Positions 43,950-52,622 are shown, numbered from the stretch's first letter. The stretch: 64,000 bases of DNA from PALSA-894 sp963828625 (GCA_963828625.1 CAWHEX010000004.1:154492-218491), one strand, 5' to 3'. Notes: a model not told the origin generated them from the letters alone. Translations and numbers: made by a program.

Positions 43950-45296
43950 ATGGCCGTGGACTCGCTGCAAGCCGCACCTGAATCCGGATGGAAGCGTCCG
44001 CGCGGGACGCCGTCACTGTCCGAAGTGTTCGGCTCGATCCGCACAAGGCCGACCGGCTCGTTCTGGCGCAAGCTCGGCGCGTTCCTCGGACCCGGATACC
44101 TCGTCGCGGTCGGCTACATGGATCCGGGTAACTGGGCGACCTCGCTCGCTGGCGGCTCGAAGTTCGGCTACGCGCTGCTCACCATCGCGCTGATGTCGAA
44201 CATCATGGCGATCCTGTTGCAGGCGCTGTGCGCGCGCCTCGGCATCGGGGCAGGGCGCGACCTCGCGCAGGCGTGCCGCGACGCGTTCCCGCGCTGGGCG
44301 TCGTGGCCGCTGTGGGTGGTGAACGAGATCGCGATCTGCGCGACCGACCTCGCCGAAGTCATCGGCACGGCCATTGGTCTCAATCTACTTTTCGGAATTC
44401 CGCTCGAACTCGGCGTCCTCATTACGGCGCTCGACGTGTTCCTGATCCTGTGGCTGCAAAATGTCGGCTTCCGCTGGATCGAGGCGCTGATCGTCACGCT
44501 GCTCGGTGTTATCGCGATATGCTTCGCGCTTCAGATCGCGATGGCCAATCCCGACTGGCGCGCGGTGATCGTCGGTTTCGCGCCGACGGTCGAGATCGTG
44601 AAAAATCCCGACATGCTTTATCTCGCGATCGGCATCATCGGCGCGACCGTAATGCCGCACAATCTGTTCCTCCACTCGGGTGTGGTGCAGACGCGACGGT
44701 ACGGCGAGGGGATCGAGGAAAAGCGTGAGGCGATCAAGCTCGCGACGATCAATTCAACGATTGCACTGTGCTTCGCGCTGCTGATCAACGCGTCAATCCT
44801 GATCCTCGCGGCGGCGACCTTCAACAAGACCGGGCAGACCGACGTGTCCGAGCTGGGCGAGGTGCACAAGCTGATCGCGCCGCTGCTCGGCTCCGCCTGG
44901 GCGCCGACGCTGTTTGGGATCGCGCTGTTGTGCTGTGGACTGAACTCGACGGTAACGGCGACGCTCGCCGGCCAGATCGTGATGGAAGGGTTCATCGATA
45001 TTCGCCTGCCGCCCTGGGCGCGGCGGCTGACCACGCGCGCCATCGCGATCATTCCGGCGGCGGCGGTCACGATATGGTTCGGCGAGAGCGGGACCGCGAA
45101 GCTGCTGATCCTCAGTCAGGTGATCCTCGGCCTCTCGCTTCCGTTTGCGATCGTGCCGCTGGTGATGTTCACGGCCGACCGCGCCAAGATGGGCGAACTT
45201 GTTGCGCCGCGCTGGCTGAGCTGGGCTTGCGCGCTGATCGCCGCGATCCTGATCGTGCTGAACATCAAGCTGCTGTACGATCTTATCCCCGGCTAG
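43950..45296 (+). CDS. mntH: Nramp-family manganese transporter MntH
   Basis: The 448-residue inner-membrane protein imports Mn(II), and possibly Fe(II), with protons. It has eleven hydrophobic segments, the metal-binding DPGNW in the first (GYMDPGNWATSLAGG) and the MPHNLFLHS motif in the sixth. Both motifs are intact. A Mur-like box lies just upstream. The protein ends LLYDLIPG, a natural-looking C-terminus, immediately before the point where the sequence changes to actinobacterial DNA. Confidence 0.94.
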   Translation: MAVDSLQAAPESGWKRPRGTPSLSEVFGSIRTRPTGSFWRKLGAFLGPGYLVAVGYMDPGNWATSLAGGSKFGYALLTIALMSNIMAILLQALCARLGIGAGRDLAQACRDAFPRWASWPLWVVNEIAICATDLAEVIGTAIGLNLLFGIPLELGVLITALDVFLILWLQNVGFRWIEALIVTLLGVIAICFALQIAMANPDWRAVIVGFAPTVEIVKNPDMLYLAIGIIGATVMPHNLFLHSGVVQTRRYGEGIEEKREAIKLATINSTIALCFALLINASILILAAATFNKTGQTDVSELGEVHKLIAPLLGSAWAPTLFGIALLCCGLNSTVTATLAGQIVMEGFIDIRLPPWARRLTTRAIAIIPAAAVTIWFGESGTAKLLILSQVILGLSLPFAIVPLVMFTADRAKMGELVAPRWLSWACALIAAILIVLNIKLLYDLIPG

Positions 45297-45335
45297 GCGT
45301 TCCGCCGGAGACTCAGGCTTCGACGCGCATCCAGC
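45290..45335. other. Probable chimeric junction between two genomes
   Basis: To the left all genes are alphaproteobacterial up to the mntH stop at 45296. To the right, from about 45,327, YchF homology of actinobacterial type starts in mid-protein. The intervening 30 bases belong clearly to neither. No mobile-element border, tRNA or repeat is present. Confidence 0.8.
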
Positions 45336-46054
45336 TCGATCAGCTCCATCTCGATCTTCGCGTCCAGGAAGATCGCCTGCGCCGGCGCGACGAGGGCTGA
45401 CAGCTCGGCCTTCAGCGCGTCGTCCGACAGTTCGGACTCGTCGCAGTTGAAGACGTACAGGAACGGCTTCGCGGTCAGCAGGTTCAGGTCGCGCAGCTCC
45501 TCCGAGGCCAGGCCGGCGGAGTAGACCGTACGGCCAGCCTCGAGCTCCTTCTGTGCGGCCTGCACCGCGGCGACCTTCGCGGCGAGGTCCTTCTTGAGCC
45601 GCGCCTCCTTCTCCAGCCGCGGCAGCGCCTTCTCGACCGTCTGCAGGTCGGCGAGGATCAGCTCGGTCGTGATCGTCTCGATGTCGTCGGACGGCGACAC
45701 CTTGCCGTCGACGTGCACGACGTTCGGGTCGCGGAACGCCCGCGTCACCTGGCAGATCGCGTCCGCCTCGCGGATGTGCGCGAGGAACTGGTTGCCCAGC
45801 CCCTCGCCCGCGGACGCGCCGCGTACGAGCCCGGCGATGTCGACGAACTGCACCGTCGCCGGCACGACCTTCACCGACTCGAACAGCTTCCCGAGCACGT
45901 CGAGGCGTGGATCGGGCACGCCGACCACCCCGACGTTCGGCTCGAGCGTCGCGAACGGATAGTTCGCCGCAAGCACGTCGTTCGCGGTCAACGCGTTGAA
46001 CAGCGTCGACTTCCCCGCGTTGGGAAGCCCGACAATCCCGATTTGCAAAGCCAC
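45293..46054 (-). CDS. ychF: YchF/OLA1-type ATPase, truncated at the junction
   Basis: The frame starts MALQIGIVGLPNAGKSTLFN, with the P-loop at 9-17, and continues with FVDIAGLVRGASAGEGLGNQ and the NCDE form of the nucleotide-specificity motif, as in YchF. Homology is intact to KIEMELIELD near residue 242, after which eleven unrelated residues precede a stop. The normal protein has about 360 residues, so the C-terminal TGS domain is missing. YchF binds ribosomes and ATP. The truncation coincides with the genome switch and is probably an assembly effect. rmuC diverges from it with about 60 bases between starts. Confidence 0.85.
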   Translation of the reverse strand: MALQIGIVGLPNAGKSTLFNALTANDVLAANYPFATLEPNVGVVGVPDPRLDVLGKLFESVKVVPATVQFVDIAGLVRGASAGEGLGNQFLAHIREADAICQVTRAFRDPNVVHVDGKVSPSDDIETITTELILADLQTVEKALPRLEKEARLKKDLAAKVAAVQAAQKELEAGRTVYSAGLASEELRDLNLLTAKPFLYVFNCDESELSDDALKAELSALVAPAQAIFLDAKIEMELIELDARRSLSLRRNA

Positions 46055-46116
46055 GGTGGAAGCGTACGCGGAGCGTCACCGCCGAGTTGTCGGTGGTCGC
46101 CGGCAGAGTGGCTTCC

Positions 46117-47277
46117 ATGAACGGGATCGTGCTCGGCTTCGCCGTCGGCCTCGCGCTCGGCGCCCTGCTCGGCGTGCTCTGGATGCGCGGCAGGGTGGCC
46201 GATCGGCGCGCGTTCGCCGACCAGGTCAAGGCGATGTGCTCGGACGCCGTCGCGCAGTCGAGCCGGCAGCTGCTCGACCTCACCGACGCGCGGTCGCGGG
46301 CGGCGGAGGACGCGGTCGCGCCTGTGCGCGAGAGCTTGGACCGGTTCGACGCGCGGCTGCGGGAGATCGAGCACGAGCGGCTCGAGCTGCACACGGCGAT
46401 GCGGGAGCAGGTCGAGTCCGTACGGCTGCAGGGCGAGGAGCTGCGGCGGGAGACCCGTTCGCTGGCGTCGGCTCTGCGCAAGCCACAGGTACGCGGCCGG
46501 TGGGGCGAGCTGCACCTCGCGCGGGCGACGGAGCTGGCGGGGCTGGTCGATCACGTCGACGTGACGTTCCAGCACACGTCGTTCGGTACGGACGGGGAGG
46601 CGGTGCAACGGCCCGACCTGGTGGTCAACCTCGCGGGTGGCAAGCACATCGTGGTCGACGCGAAGGTGCCGCTGCAGGCGTTCCTCGAGGCGGCGGAGGC
46701 GGTGGACGACCACATCCGGGCCGAACGGCTGGCGATCCACGCGCGGCAGGTTCGTTCGCACGTCGACTCGCTGGCCGGCAAGGCGTACTGGCGGCGGCTG
46801 CCGGGGACGCCCGAGTTCGTGGTGCTGTTCATGCCCGGTGAGGCGTTCCTGTCGCACGCGCTGGAGGCGGACCCGGGCATGCTCGAGTACGCGGCCGAGC
46901 GCCGCGTCATCCTGGCCACGCCCACCACGCTGATCGCGCTGCTGCGCACGGTGGCGTATGCCTGGACCGAGCAGGCACTGACGGAAAACGCGCGCGAGGT
47001 CTTCGAGCTGGGCCGGTCGCTGTACGAACGCCTCGGCAAGCTGGGCCGGCACCTCGACCGCCTCGGGCGCTCGCTGACGGGCGCGGTGTCGTCGTACAAC
47101 GAAGCGGTGGGCTCGCTGGAGACCCGCGTGCTGACAACGGCGCGGCGGATGCACGAGCTGAAGATCACCTCCGACGAGCTCCCCGGCCCTGCCCCCGTCG
47201 ACGCAGCGGTCCGCCCCTTGGGCGCCCCCGAACTCCTCGACTCCGCCGCCGAAGCCCGCCCCGTGCGCGGCCTTTGA
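46117..47277 (+). CDS. rmuC: DNA recombination protein RmuC
   Basis: The 386-residue product from the ATG at 46117 starts with one membrane helix (IVLGFAVGLALGALLGVLWM). A coiled-coil region (about 30-125) follows, then the RmuC nuclease-like core: VRGRWGELHLARATELAGL, PDLVVNLAGGKHIVVDAKVP and EFVVLFMPGEAFLSHAL. The Asp and the Glu/Lys residues of the PD-(D/E)XK-type fold are present. RmuC limits recombination at inverted repeats. In actinobacteria it neighbours ychF, DUF6542 and ispH, as here. Confidence 0.93.
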   Translation: MNGIVLGFAVGLALGALLGVLWMRGRVADRRAFADQVKAMCSDAVAQSSRQLLDLTDARSRAAEDAVAPVRESLDRFDARLREIEHERLELHTAMREQVESVRLQGEELRRETRSLASALRKPQVRGRWGELHLARATELAGLVDHVDVTFQHTSFGTDGEAVQRPDLVVNLAGGKHIVVDAKVPLQAFLEAAEAVDDHIRAERLAIHARQVRSHVDSLAGKAYWRRLPGTPEFVVLFMPGEAFLSHALEADPGMLEYAAERRVILATPTTLIALLRTVAYAWTEQALTENAREVFELGRSLYERLGKLGRHLDRLGRSLTGAVSSYNEAVGSLETRVLTTARRMHELKITSDELPGPAPVDAAVRPLGAPELLDSAAEARPVRGL

Positions 47278-47450
47278 CCGCACGGCACGAGAACGTTCGA
47301 AGACCTCGTCCACGCGCCTGACGTATAGAGTGGGGATCACTTCGATGTGACGGTCCCCTGAGGTAGCCGCAGAGTGGGAACGTTCCACCTCTTCTCCAGA
47401 GGTGCCGGAGGGGCGGCGACGTAGTTTGTCGACCCCTTCGGAGGATGTTC

Positions 47451-48299
47451 ATGACGAACGTTGGTATTGGCCTGCCCATCAGCGATCCCGGCAGGTTGCT
47501 CGACTGGGCTCAGAGCGCGGACGACGGGCCGTTCAGCACTCTCGGGTTGCTGGATCGGCTCGTGTACGACAATCCCGAGCCCCTTGTCGCTCTCGCGGTC
47601 ATCGCGGGCGCCACGAAACGCGTCAGGGTGCAGACCGAGGTGCTGCTCGCTCCCCTTCGCGATGCGGCACTCCTGGCCAAGCAGGCCGCCACGCTCGACC
47701 GCATGACCAACGGCCGGCTCGTGCTCGGGCTCGGGGTCGGCGGGCGGGAGGACGACCACCAAGTCGCGCAGGTCGACCTCCGCACCAGGGGCAGGCGGCT
47801 CGACGAGCAGCTTCCGGCGATGCGAAGGATCTGGGCCGGTGAGCCGTACGCCGACGACGTCGGCCCCATCGGACCAGCGCCGACAAAGCAGACCGGCCCC
47901 GAGGTGCTCTTCGGCGGCTTCCAACCCAAGGCGCTCGAACGAGTCGCCCGCTGGGGTGACGGTGTCATCGCCGCCGCGCCGCCCGAGTGGGCTGGCCGCA
48001 TCTTCGACACGGTCCGCGAAAGCTGGCAGCACCACGGCCGCCAAGGCGAGCCGCGCATCGTCGCTCAGGTCAACGTCGCGCTCGGCGACGACGACGTGAT
48101 CGACCGAGCCCGCAAGGCGATGCACGCCTACTACAGCTTCACCGGCCGCGCCGACCACCTGATCCAAGGCCTCAGAACGACACCACATCAGATCAAGGAA
48201 TCGATCGACTCCTTCGCCGATCTGGGCGCGAACGAGGTCATGCTCTACTGCCACGGCGAAGACCCCACCCAGGTCGATCGGCTGGCCGACCTCGTCTAG
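47451..48299 (+). CDS. LLM-class flavin/F420-dependent oxidoreductase
   Basis: The ATG at 47451 lies six bases after a GGAGG site. The 282-residue TIM-barrel protein has the luciferase-like pattern VGIGLPISDPGRLLDWAQ, VQTEVLLAPLRDAALLAKQA, TNGRLVLGLGVGGREDD and a shortened C-terminal region. This group uses F420 or FMN to reduce small molecules. The substrate is unknown. The stop overlaps that of the siderophore-interacting protein on the other strand by four bases. Confidence 0.85.
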   Translation: MTNVGIGLPISDPGRLLDWAQSADDGPFSTLGLLDRLVYDNPEPLVALAVIAGATKRVRVQTEVLLAPLRDAALLAKQAATLDRMTNGRLVLGLGVGGREDDHQVAQVDLRTRGRRLDEQLPAMRRIWAGEPYADDVGPIGPAPTKQTGPEVLFGGFQPKALERVARWGDGVIAAAPPEWAGRIFDTVRESWQHHGRQGEPRIVAQVNVALGDDDVIDRARKAMHAYYSFTGRADHLIQGLRTTPHQIKESIDSFADLGANEVMLYCHGEDPTQVDRLADLV

Positions 48300-49087
48300 C
48301 GCGGCCGACGCCAGTACCCCGAGAACGTGACGTGCGTCTTCGGCACACCCCGAGCGACCAGGTGCCTCCGGGCACCGGTCGCGAGGGCCTGCTCCCCCAC
48401 CGCGAAGCAGTACGGCGGCGCGTCAGGCAAAGGCAGAGGGAGCTCCGCCAGGGCAGCCAGCGCGACCGACCCCGGCGCGCTCCGCACGGGCCGTTCCAGC
48501 CAGCGCACCGTCACTCCGGGAGGAGCCGAGACCTCCTGCCGATCAGCCAGGTCGAAGAGCTCCACCAACGCCGTCCCCACAGCAGACCGCGGCAGATCGC
48601 GCAACACCCCAGCCACAGCCGGGAGCCCGCTCTCGTCCGCCACCAGCAGGTACGACGACGCGGGCACCGGCCGCCAGCCACACCCCTGGTCGATGAACGC
48701 CACCCGCGACCCCGCCTCCACCGACGCGGCCCAAGGCCCAGCAACCCCCTCGGTGCCGTGCACGACGAAGTCGACATCGAGCTCCAGAGGATCAGGCCGG
48801 AACGACCGCACCGTGTAGTTCCGGATCACCGGCCGAGTCCCCCGCGGCAAGGTCAGGTACCGCAGGAACCCCGTCATCCCGAACGTCGGCGCCAGGTTGT
48901 CGAACCGCGTCGAAGCAGACACCGGCAAGGCCAGCCGCATCCACTGGTCGAATCCCAACGGGGAGAACCGCGACAGGTCAGATCCACCCAACGTCACCCG
49001 AACGAAGTGCGGCGAGATCAGCGCCGACCGTACGACGGAAGCGAGCACCAGGCCCGACGAGGCATGCGACACCACGATGTTGCTCAC
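48296..49087 (-). CDS. Siderophore-interacting FAD-binding protein
   Basis: The 263 residues match the SIP/ViuB family, which reduces ferric siderophores to free iron in the cytoplasm. The FAD-binding RNYTVRSFRPD, the GPWAASVEAG segment, ADESGLPAVAGVL and the C-terminal FAVGEQALATGARRHLV...TFSGYWRRPR are all present. The start is a GTG at 49087. An iron box abuts it directly, leaving no room for a ribosome-binding site, so a leaderless mRNA is likely. Confidence 0.9.
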   Translation of the reverse strand: MSNIVVSHASSGLVLASVVRSALISPHFVRVTLGGSDLSRFSPLGFDQWMRLALPVSASTRFDNLAPTFGMTGFLRYLTLPRGTRPVIRNYTVRSFRPDPLELDVDFVVHGTEGVAGPWAASVEAGSRVAFIDQGCGWRPVPASSYLLVADESGLPAVAGVLRDLPRSAVGTALVELFDLADRQEVSAPPGVTVRWLERPVRSAPGSVALAALAELPLPLPDAPPYCFAVGEQALATGARRHLVARGVPKTHVTFSGYWRRPR

Positions 49088-49106
49088 TTAGGTAAGCCTA
49101 AGCTAC
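49088..49106 (-). promoter_or_regulatory. DtxR/IdeR-type iron box overlapping the promoter
   Basis: TTAGGTAAGCCTAAGCTAC matches the 19-base consensus TTAGGTTAGGCTAACCTAA at 15 positions. On the minus strand it contains TAGGCT seven bases before the GTG, which fits a -10 element with transcription starting at the start codon. Iron-loaded IdeR should block it. Confidence 0.75.
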
Positions 49107-49282
49107 AACCAGGACGCACAGCCAACCTCGCAGAAAGCACAAGCAGCCGATTCCTCGCATCGCTGCTCGTATAGGGGCATCCGGCACAGCCGAAGCCCGC
49201 GCAGTGTGAGACCCTGATGACTCTGAGCGCGGATGGGCCCGCGAGAGTGACGAGGAGGTGACTGGGGCTCTACCTTGGGCAT

Positions 49283-50884
49283 GTGAACGAGTCCGGTTGG
49301 GAGAGCGCTACTCCTGCTCCAGGCCGCTCGCTGAACGGCGGGCACCGGGGCGGGCGACGCGCGGCTGCCTCCGGGCACCGCGCCGACTACTCCGACGCCG
49401 GCGATCGCACGGATGCCCCGAGCACCCCAGGCCGCCGCGCCGCGTACCAGATGAACGTCGAAGCCCAGACCCCTCACCGCACCCCGTCGCCGCTGCCCGG
49501 CCGGCGTCCCGTCGGACGACGCGCCGCGTACCCGCTCCAGGACGACTGGGAAGACGACGCCGAGGGTGATCTCCCGTACGTCTCCTCGCCGCCCACCACG
49601 AGCTGGCGACACCAGACCGCGTCGATCCCGATCACCGAGTTCGAAGACGAGGACGACGTCCCCCAGCGGGTCGACTCGTACGCGCCCCAGCCGGAGTCCC
49701 AGCCCCAGCTGGAGACTGAGCCCGAGCCGATCTGGCAGCCCGCCTGGTCCGAGCCCGAGCCCGTCCAAGAGCCGCCGAGGGTCGAGTACTTCGAACCACA
49801 GCCCGGGCCCGAGCCGTACCAGAGCTACCAGCCTCAGTACGACGAGCCGCGCGCCCCGGAACCGCAGCCGGAACCGATCCCGGAGCCCCAGTACGAGTGG
49901 ACGCCCTCCTGGGAGGAGCGGACCCAGGCCTGGGCGCCCGAGGAGTTCTCCGACCTGCTGAACGAGCGAGAGCGCGAGCAGACCTCGACCGGCCTGTTCG
50001 AGGCCGAGCCGTACGTCGACCGCTACGCCGAGACGCTCCCGGTCAACGACGAGTACGCCGACGAGCTGCTCGGCTCCGACGCGCTCGGCCCCGGCACGCT
50101 CCCGGCAGACCCCGAGGTCAGCGCCGCGTTCCCGGACGACGTCCTCGGCCACGCCAGCGAAGGCGGCTACGGCCAGCAGCTGCAGGAGCACGACCCGCTC
50201 GCCGACGACCCCGTCGCCCGCTGGGAGCCGGCCCCGCCGCCGCGCCCGCGCGACGAGCGCCCGCTGTTCGCCGACGACGCCTACACGCTCCCCCAACGGA
50301 TGGCGCAGCGCGATCTGCAGCGCGTCCAGGACGAGCGCGAGCAGCAACAACAACAGCTCCCGCAGCAGCGCCCCCAGCGGCCGGTCGACCTGCCGCCCGT
50401 TCAGCTCACCAGCGCCGACCGCGCCGGCCGGGCCGGCCACCCAGAGCGCAAGCCACGCGCGACCGGCATGTCCGGGCTGCTGGCGATCCTGGTCAGCGTC
50501 GGCGCCAGCCTGCTGACAGCGGGCGTCGACCTGATGCTCACCAACCAGCTCGGCCTGTTCTTCATGCTGAGCTCGATCCTCACCGCGTTCGGCGTCGCGG
50601 CCGCGGTCAGAAGGCCGGACGTCTTCACCGCCGGCGTCCTCCCGCCGCTCGCCGCGCTCGGAACGTTCATCGTCCTAGGCTCCCTCGTCCCCATGCTGCT
50701 CGCCGGGATAGAGGACCGGCCGACGGCCATCCTCGCCACGCTCGCCTCGGAGTCGTGGACGCTGGTCGCCGCGACCGCCATCGCGCTTGGCACGATCGCC
50801 GTACGCGTCGCGCTCACCCGACAGCCCAAGCAGGACGAGGAACAAGAGCCGCCCGAACGGCAGCCCTACCGCAACGCGGCCTAG
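49283..50884 (+). CDS. DUF6542 membrane protein with long disordered N-terminus
   Basis: The 533-residue product starts at a GTG. Residues 1-385 are disordered and rich in Pro, Glu, Gln and Arg, with tracts such as EREQTST and QQQQQLPQQRPQRP. The C-terminal 130 residues contain four hydrophobic helices (for example GLLAILVSVGASLLTAGVDL and FFMLSSILTAFGVAAAV), matching the DUF6542 domain found beside ispH in many actinobacteria. The cytoplasmic region might recruit partners. Function is unknown. The stop overlaps that of ispH by four bases. Confidence 0.82.
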   Translation: MNESGWESATPAPGRSLNGGHRGGRRAAASGHRADYSDAGDRTDAPSTPGRRAAYQMNVEAQTPHRTPSPLPGRRPVGRRAAYPLQDDWEDDAEGDLPYVSSPPTTSWRHQTASIPITEFEDEDDVPQRVDSYAPQPESQPQLETEPEPIWQPAWSEPEPVQEPPRVEYFEPQPGPEPYQSYQPQYDEPRAPEPQPEPIPEPQYEWTPSWEERTQAWAPEEFSDLLNEREREQTSTGLFEAEPYVDRYAETLPVNDEYADELLGSDALGPGTLPADPEVSAAFPDDVLGHASEGGYGQQLQEHDPLADDPVARWEPAPPPRPRDERPLFADDAYTLPQRMAQRDLQRVQDEREQQQQQLPQQRPQRPVDLPPVQLTSADRAGRAGHPERKPRATGMSGLLAILVSVGASLLTAGVDLMLTNQLGLFFMLSSILTAFGVAAAVRRPDVFTAGVLPPLAALGTFIVLGSLVPMLLAGIEDRPTAILATLASESWTLVAATAIALGTIAVRVALTRQPKQDEEQEPPERQPYRNAA

Positions 50885-51843
50885 GAAGCGGCCGAACGAA
50901 GGTCGCGGCGCAGCTCCGGCGGCAACGCGAAGATCAAGCTCTCGTCCGCCGTCCGCACTTCCTCAGCCGCCGGGAACCCGTGCGAGGCCAGCAGGTCGAG
51001 GACGCCCTGCACCAGCGAGTCCGGCACCGAAGCACCGCTCGTCACGCCGACGACCGAGGCCGACGAGAGCCAGGCGACATCCACCTCCGAGGCGTTGTCC
51101 ACCCGGTACGACGCGCCCGCCCCGGCCTCCAGCGCGACCTCGACCAGCCGCACCGAGTTCGAGGAGTTCGCCGAACCCACGACGATCACCAGGTCGGCCT
51201 GCGCGGCGATCTCCTTCACCGCGACCTGCCGGTTCTGCGTCGCGTAGCAGATGTCGTCGCTCGGCGGGTCCATCAGCAGCGGGAACTTCTTCCGCAGCCG
51301 TTCGACGGTCTCCATCGTCTCGTCCACCGAGAGCGTCGTCTGCGACAGCCACGCGACCTTCGACGGGTCGCGTACCTCGAGGGCGTCGACGTCATCCGGC
51401 CCCTCGACCAGCTGCACGTGCGAGGGCGCCTCACCCGCGGTTCCCTCGACCTCCTCGTGACCGGCGTGGCCGATCAGCAGGATGTCCTTGTCCTCGCCGG
51501 CGAACCGCTTCGCCTCGTGGTGCACCTTCGTCACCAGCGGGCAGGTCGCGTCGATGGTCTTCAGCGAACGGTCGGCGGCCTGGGTGTGCACGGCCGGCGA
51601 GACGCCGTGCGCGGAGAACACGACGGTCGCGCCCTCGGGCACCTCGTCGAGCTCCTCGACGAAGATCGCGCCGCGTTCCTCCAGCGTGTGGACGACGTGC
51701 TTGTTGTGCACGATCTGCTTGCGTACGTACACCGGCGCGCCGTAGAGGTCGAGAGCCTTCTCGACCGTGATCACGGCTCGGTCCACTCCGGCGCAGTAAC
51801 CACGGGGAGCGGCGAGCAGGACGCGGCGCGGGGTCGTCGTCAT
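50881..51843 (-). CDS. ispH: 4-hydroxy-3-methylbut-2-enyl diphosphate reductase
   Basis: IspH makes IPP and DMAPP in the last step of the MEP isoprenoid pathway. The 320-residue product has the three cluster-binding cysteines Cys17 (RGYCAGVDRA), Cys101 (DATCPLVTKVH) and Cys199 (DICYATQNRQ), and HEEVEGT for proton transfer. Start and length are standard. The opposite-strand DUF6542 neighbour is conserved in actinobacteria. Confidence 0.96.
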   Translation of the reverse strand: MTTTPRRVLLAAPRGYCAGVDRAVITVEKALDLYGAPVYVRKQIVHNKHVVHTLEERGAIFVEELDEVPEGATVVFSAHGVSPAVHTQAADRSLKTIDATCPLVTKVHHEAKRFAGEDKDILLIGHAGHEEVEGTAGEAPSHVQLVEGPDDVDALEVRDPSKVAWLSQTTLSVDETMETVERLRKKFPLLMDPPSDDICYATQNRQVAVKEIAAQADLVIVVGSANSSNSVRLVEVALEAGAGASYRVDNASEVDVAWLSSASVVGVTSGASVPDSLVQGVLDLLASHGFPAAEEVRTADESLIFALPPELRRDLRSAAS

Positions 51844-51942
51844 GCCTCCATCGTAAGCGCTGCGCGACCTCGTTCACGCAGCGTGACCAACGCCACATGC
51901 CGTCAGCCGCGCGTCAGCGACCCGTCAGCCGGCGTGACGAGC

Positions 51943-52530
51943 ATGGGCTTCATGCACTTTCCACGACTTCGCCAGATCTTGGCCGTTTCCGCCGCAACCG
52001 TCGCCATCGCCGGGTTCGGGGCGCTCCCCGCCCAGGCCACGACCGAGACGCCGCTCCGTCCGGTCACGCACTACGCCGCCGACCGGCTCGCGATCGCCGA
52101 CCTCGTCGCCGCCTCGAAGTGGATCTCCGGCGCGCCGATCGAGGACCCCGTACGCGAGCAACAGGTCCTCGACGACGTCGCCAAGCAGGCCGCGGAGCTG
52201 GGCGCGGACCCCGACGAGATGCGCACGATCTTCCGCGACCAGATCGAGGCCAGCAAGGTCGTCCAGTACGGCCTCCACCGCGAGTGGAAGCGCCACCCGT
52301 CGCAGGCCCCGACCGAGGCGCCGGACCTCGCCGAGATCCGCGACAAGATCAACGTGGCCAGCGCGGCGCTCGTGCACGCGGTCGCCGACACCCAGAAGGA
52401 AAGGGCGAGACTGGGCTGCCGGATCGAGGTGACCGTCGACGCGGTGGTGGAGAGCCACGACCGGCACTTCGACGCGCTGCACGTCGCCGGCTTCGGCCGG
52501 GCCCTCCACTCCGTCTGCCGGGCGGCGTGA
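51943..52530 (+). CDS. Secreted chorismate mutase, AroQ-gamma type
   Basis: The 195-residue product starts with a signal peptide (ILAVSAATVAIAGFGALPAQA, from about residue 12). The all-helical AroQ-gamma core follows: ADRLAIADLVAASKWISGAP, EDPVREQQVLD and IFRDQIEASKVVQYG. Candidate catalytic Arg, Lys, Arg, Glu and Gln match the Mycobacterium tuberculosis secreted enzyme, and two Cys (GCRIEV and VCRAA) could form its disulfide. It turns chorismate into prephenate outside the cytoplasm, where the substrate is not known to occur. The stop lies inside a long inverted repeat. Confidence 0.88.
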   Translation: MGFMHFPRLRQILAVSAATVAIAGFGALPAQATTETPLRPVTHYAADRLAIADLVAASKWISGAPIEDPVREQQVLDDVAKQAAELGADPDEMRTIFRDQIEASKVVQYGLHREWKRHPSQAPTEAPDLAEIRDKINVASAALVHAVADTQKERARLGCRIEVTVDAVVESHDRHFDALHVAGFGRALHSVCRAA

Positions 52531-52613
52531 TCATGATCGTGATCATGAAGCCGAAACGGTGCTAGGGGCCGTTCTGGCTTCATGTTCACCGACATGATCA
52601 CCGACATGATCAC
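52527..52613. repeat. Long nested inverted repeat between convergent genes
   Basis: The left arm runs GTGATCATGATCGTGATCAT then GAAGCC..AACGG. The right arm is CCGTT..GGCTTCATG followed by two copies of ACATGATCACCG. CATGAAGCC pairs with GGCTTCATG and AACGG with CCGTT around a short loop. It could act as a bidirectional terminator for the chorismate mutase and hexosaminidase genes, though it lacks a T run. Confidence 0.65.
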
Positions 52614-52622
52614 CGGACTACC

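Noticed and set aside
44793..46481. A long minus-strand frame running across the proposed junction
   Set aside because: It could be taken as proof of continuity, but it is antisense to mntH and rmuC and out of frame with ychF. Its product is low-complexity Arg/Ala-rich sequence.
49897..52530. An 877-codon frame ending in the chorismate mutase
   Set aside because: Only its last 195 residues show homology. The upstream part overlaps DUF6542 and ispH in the wrong frame.
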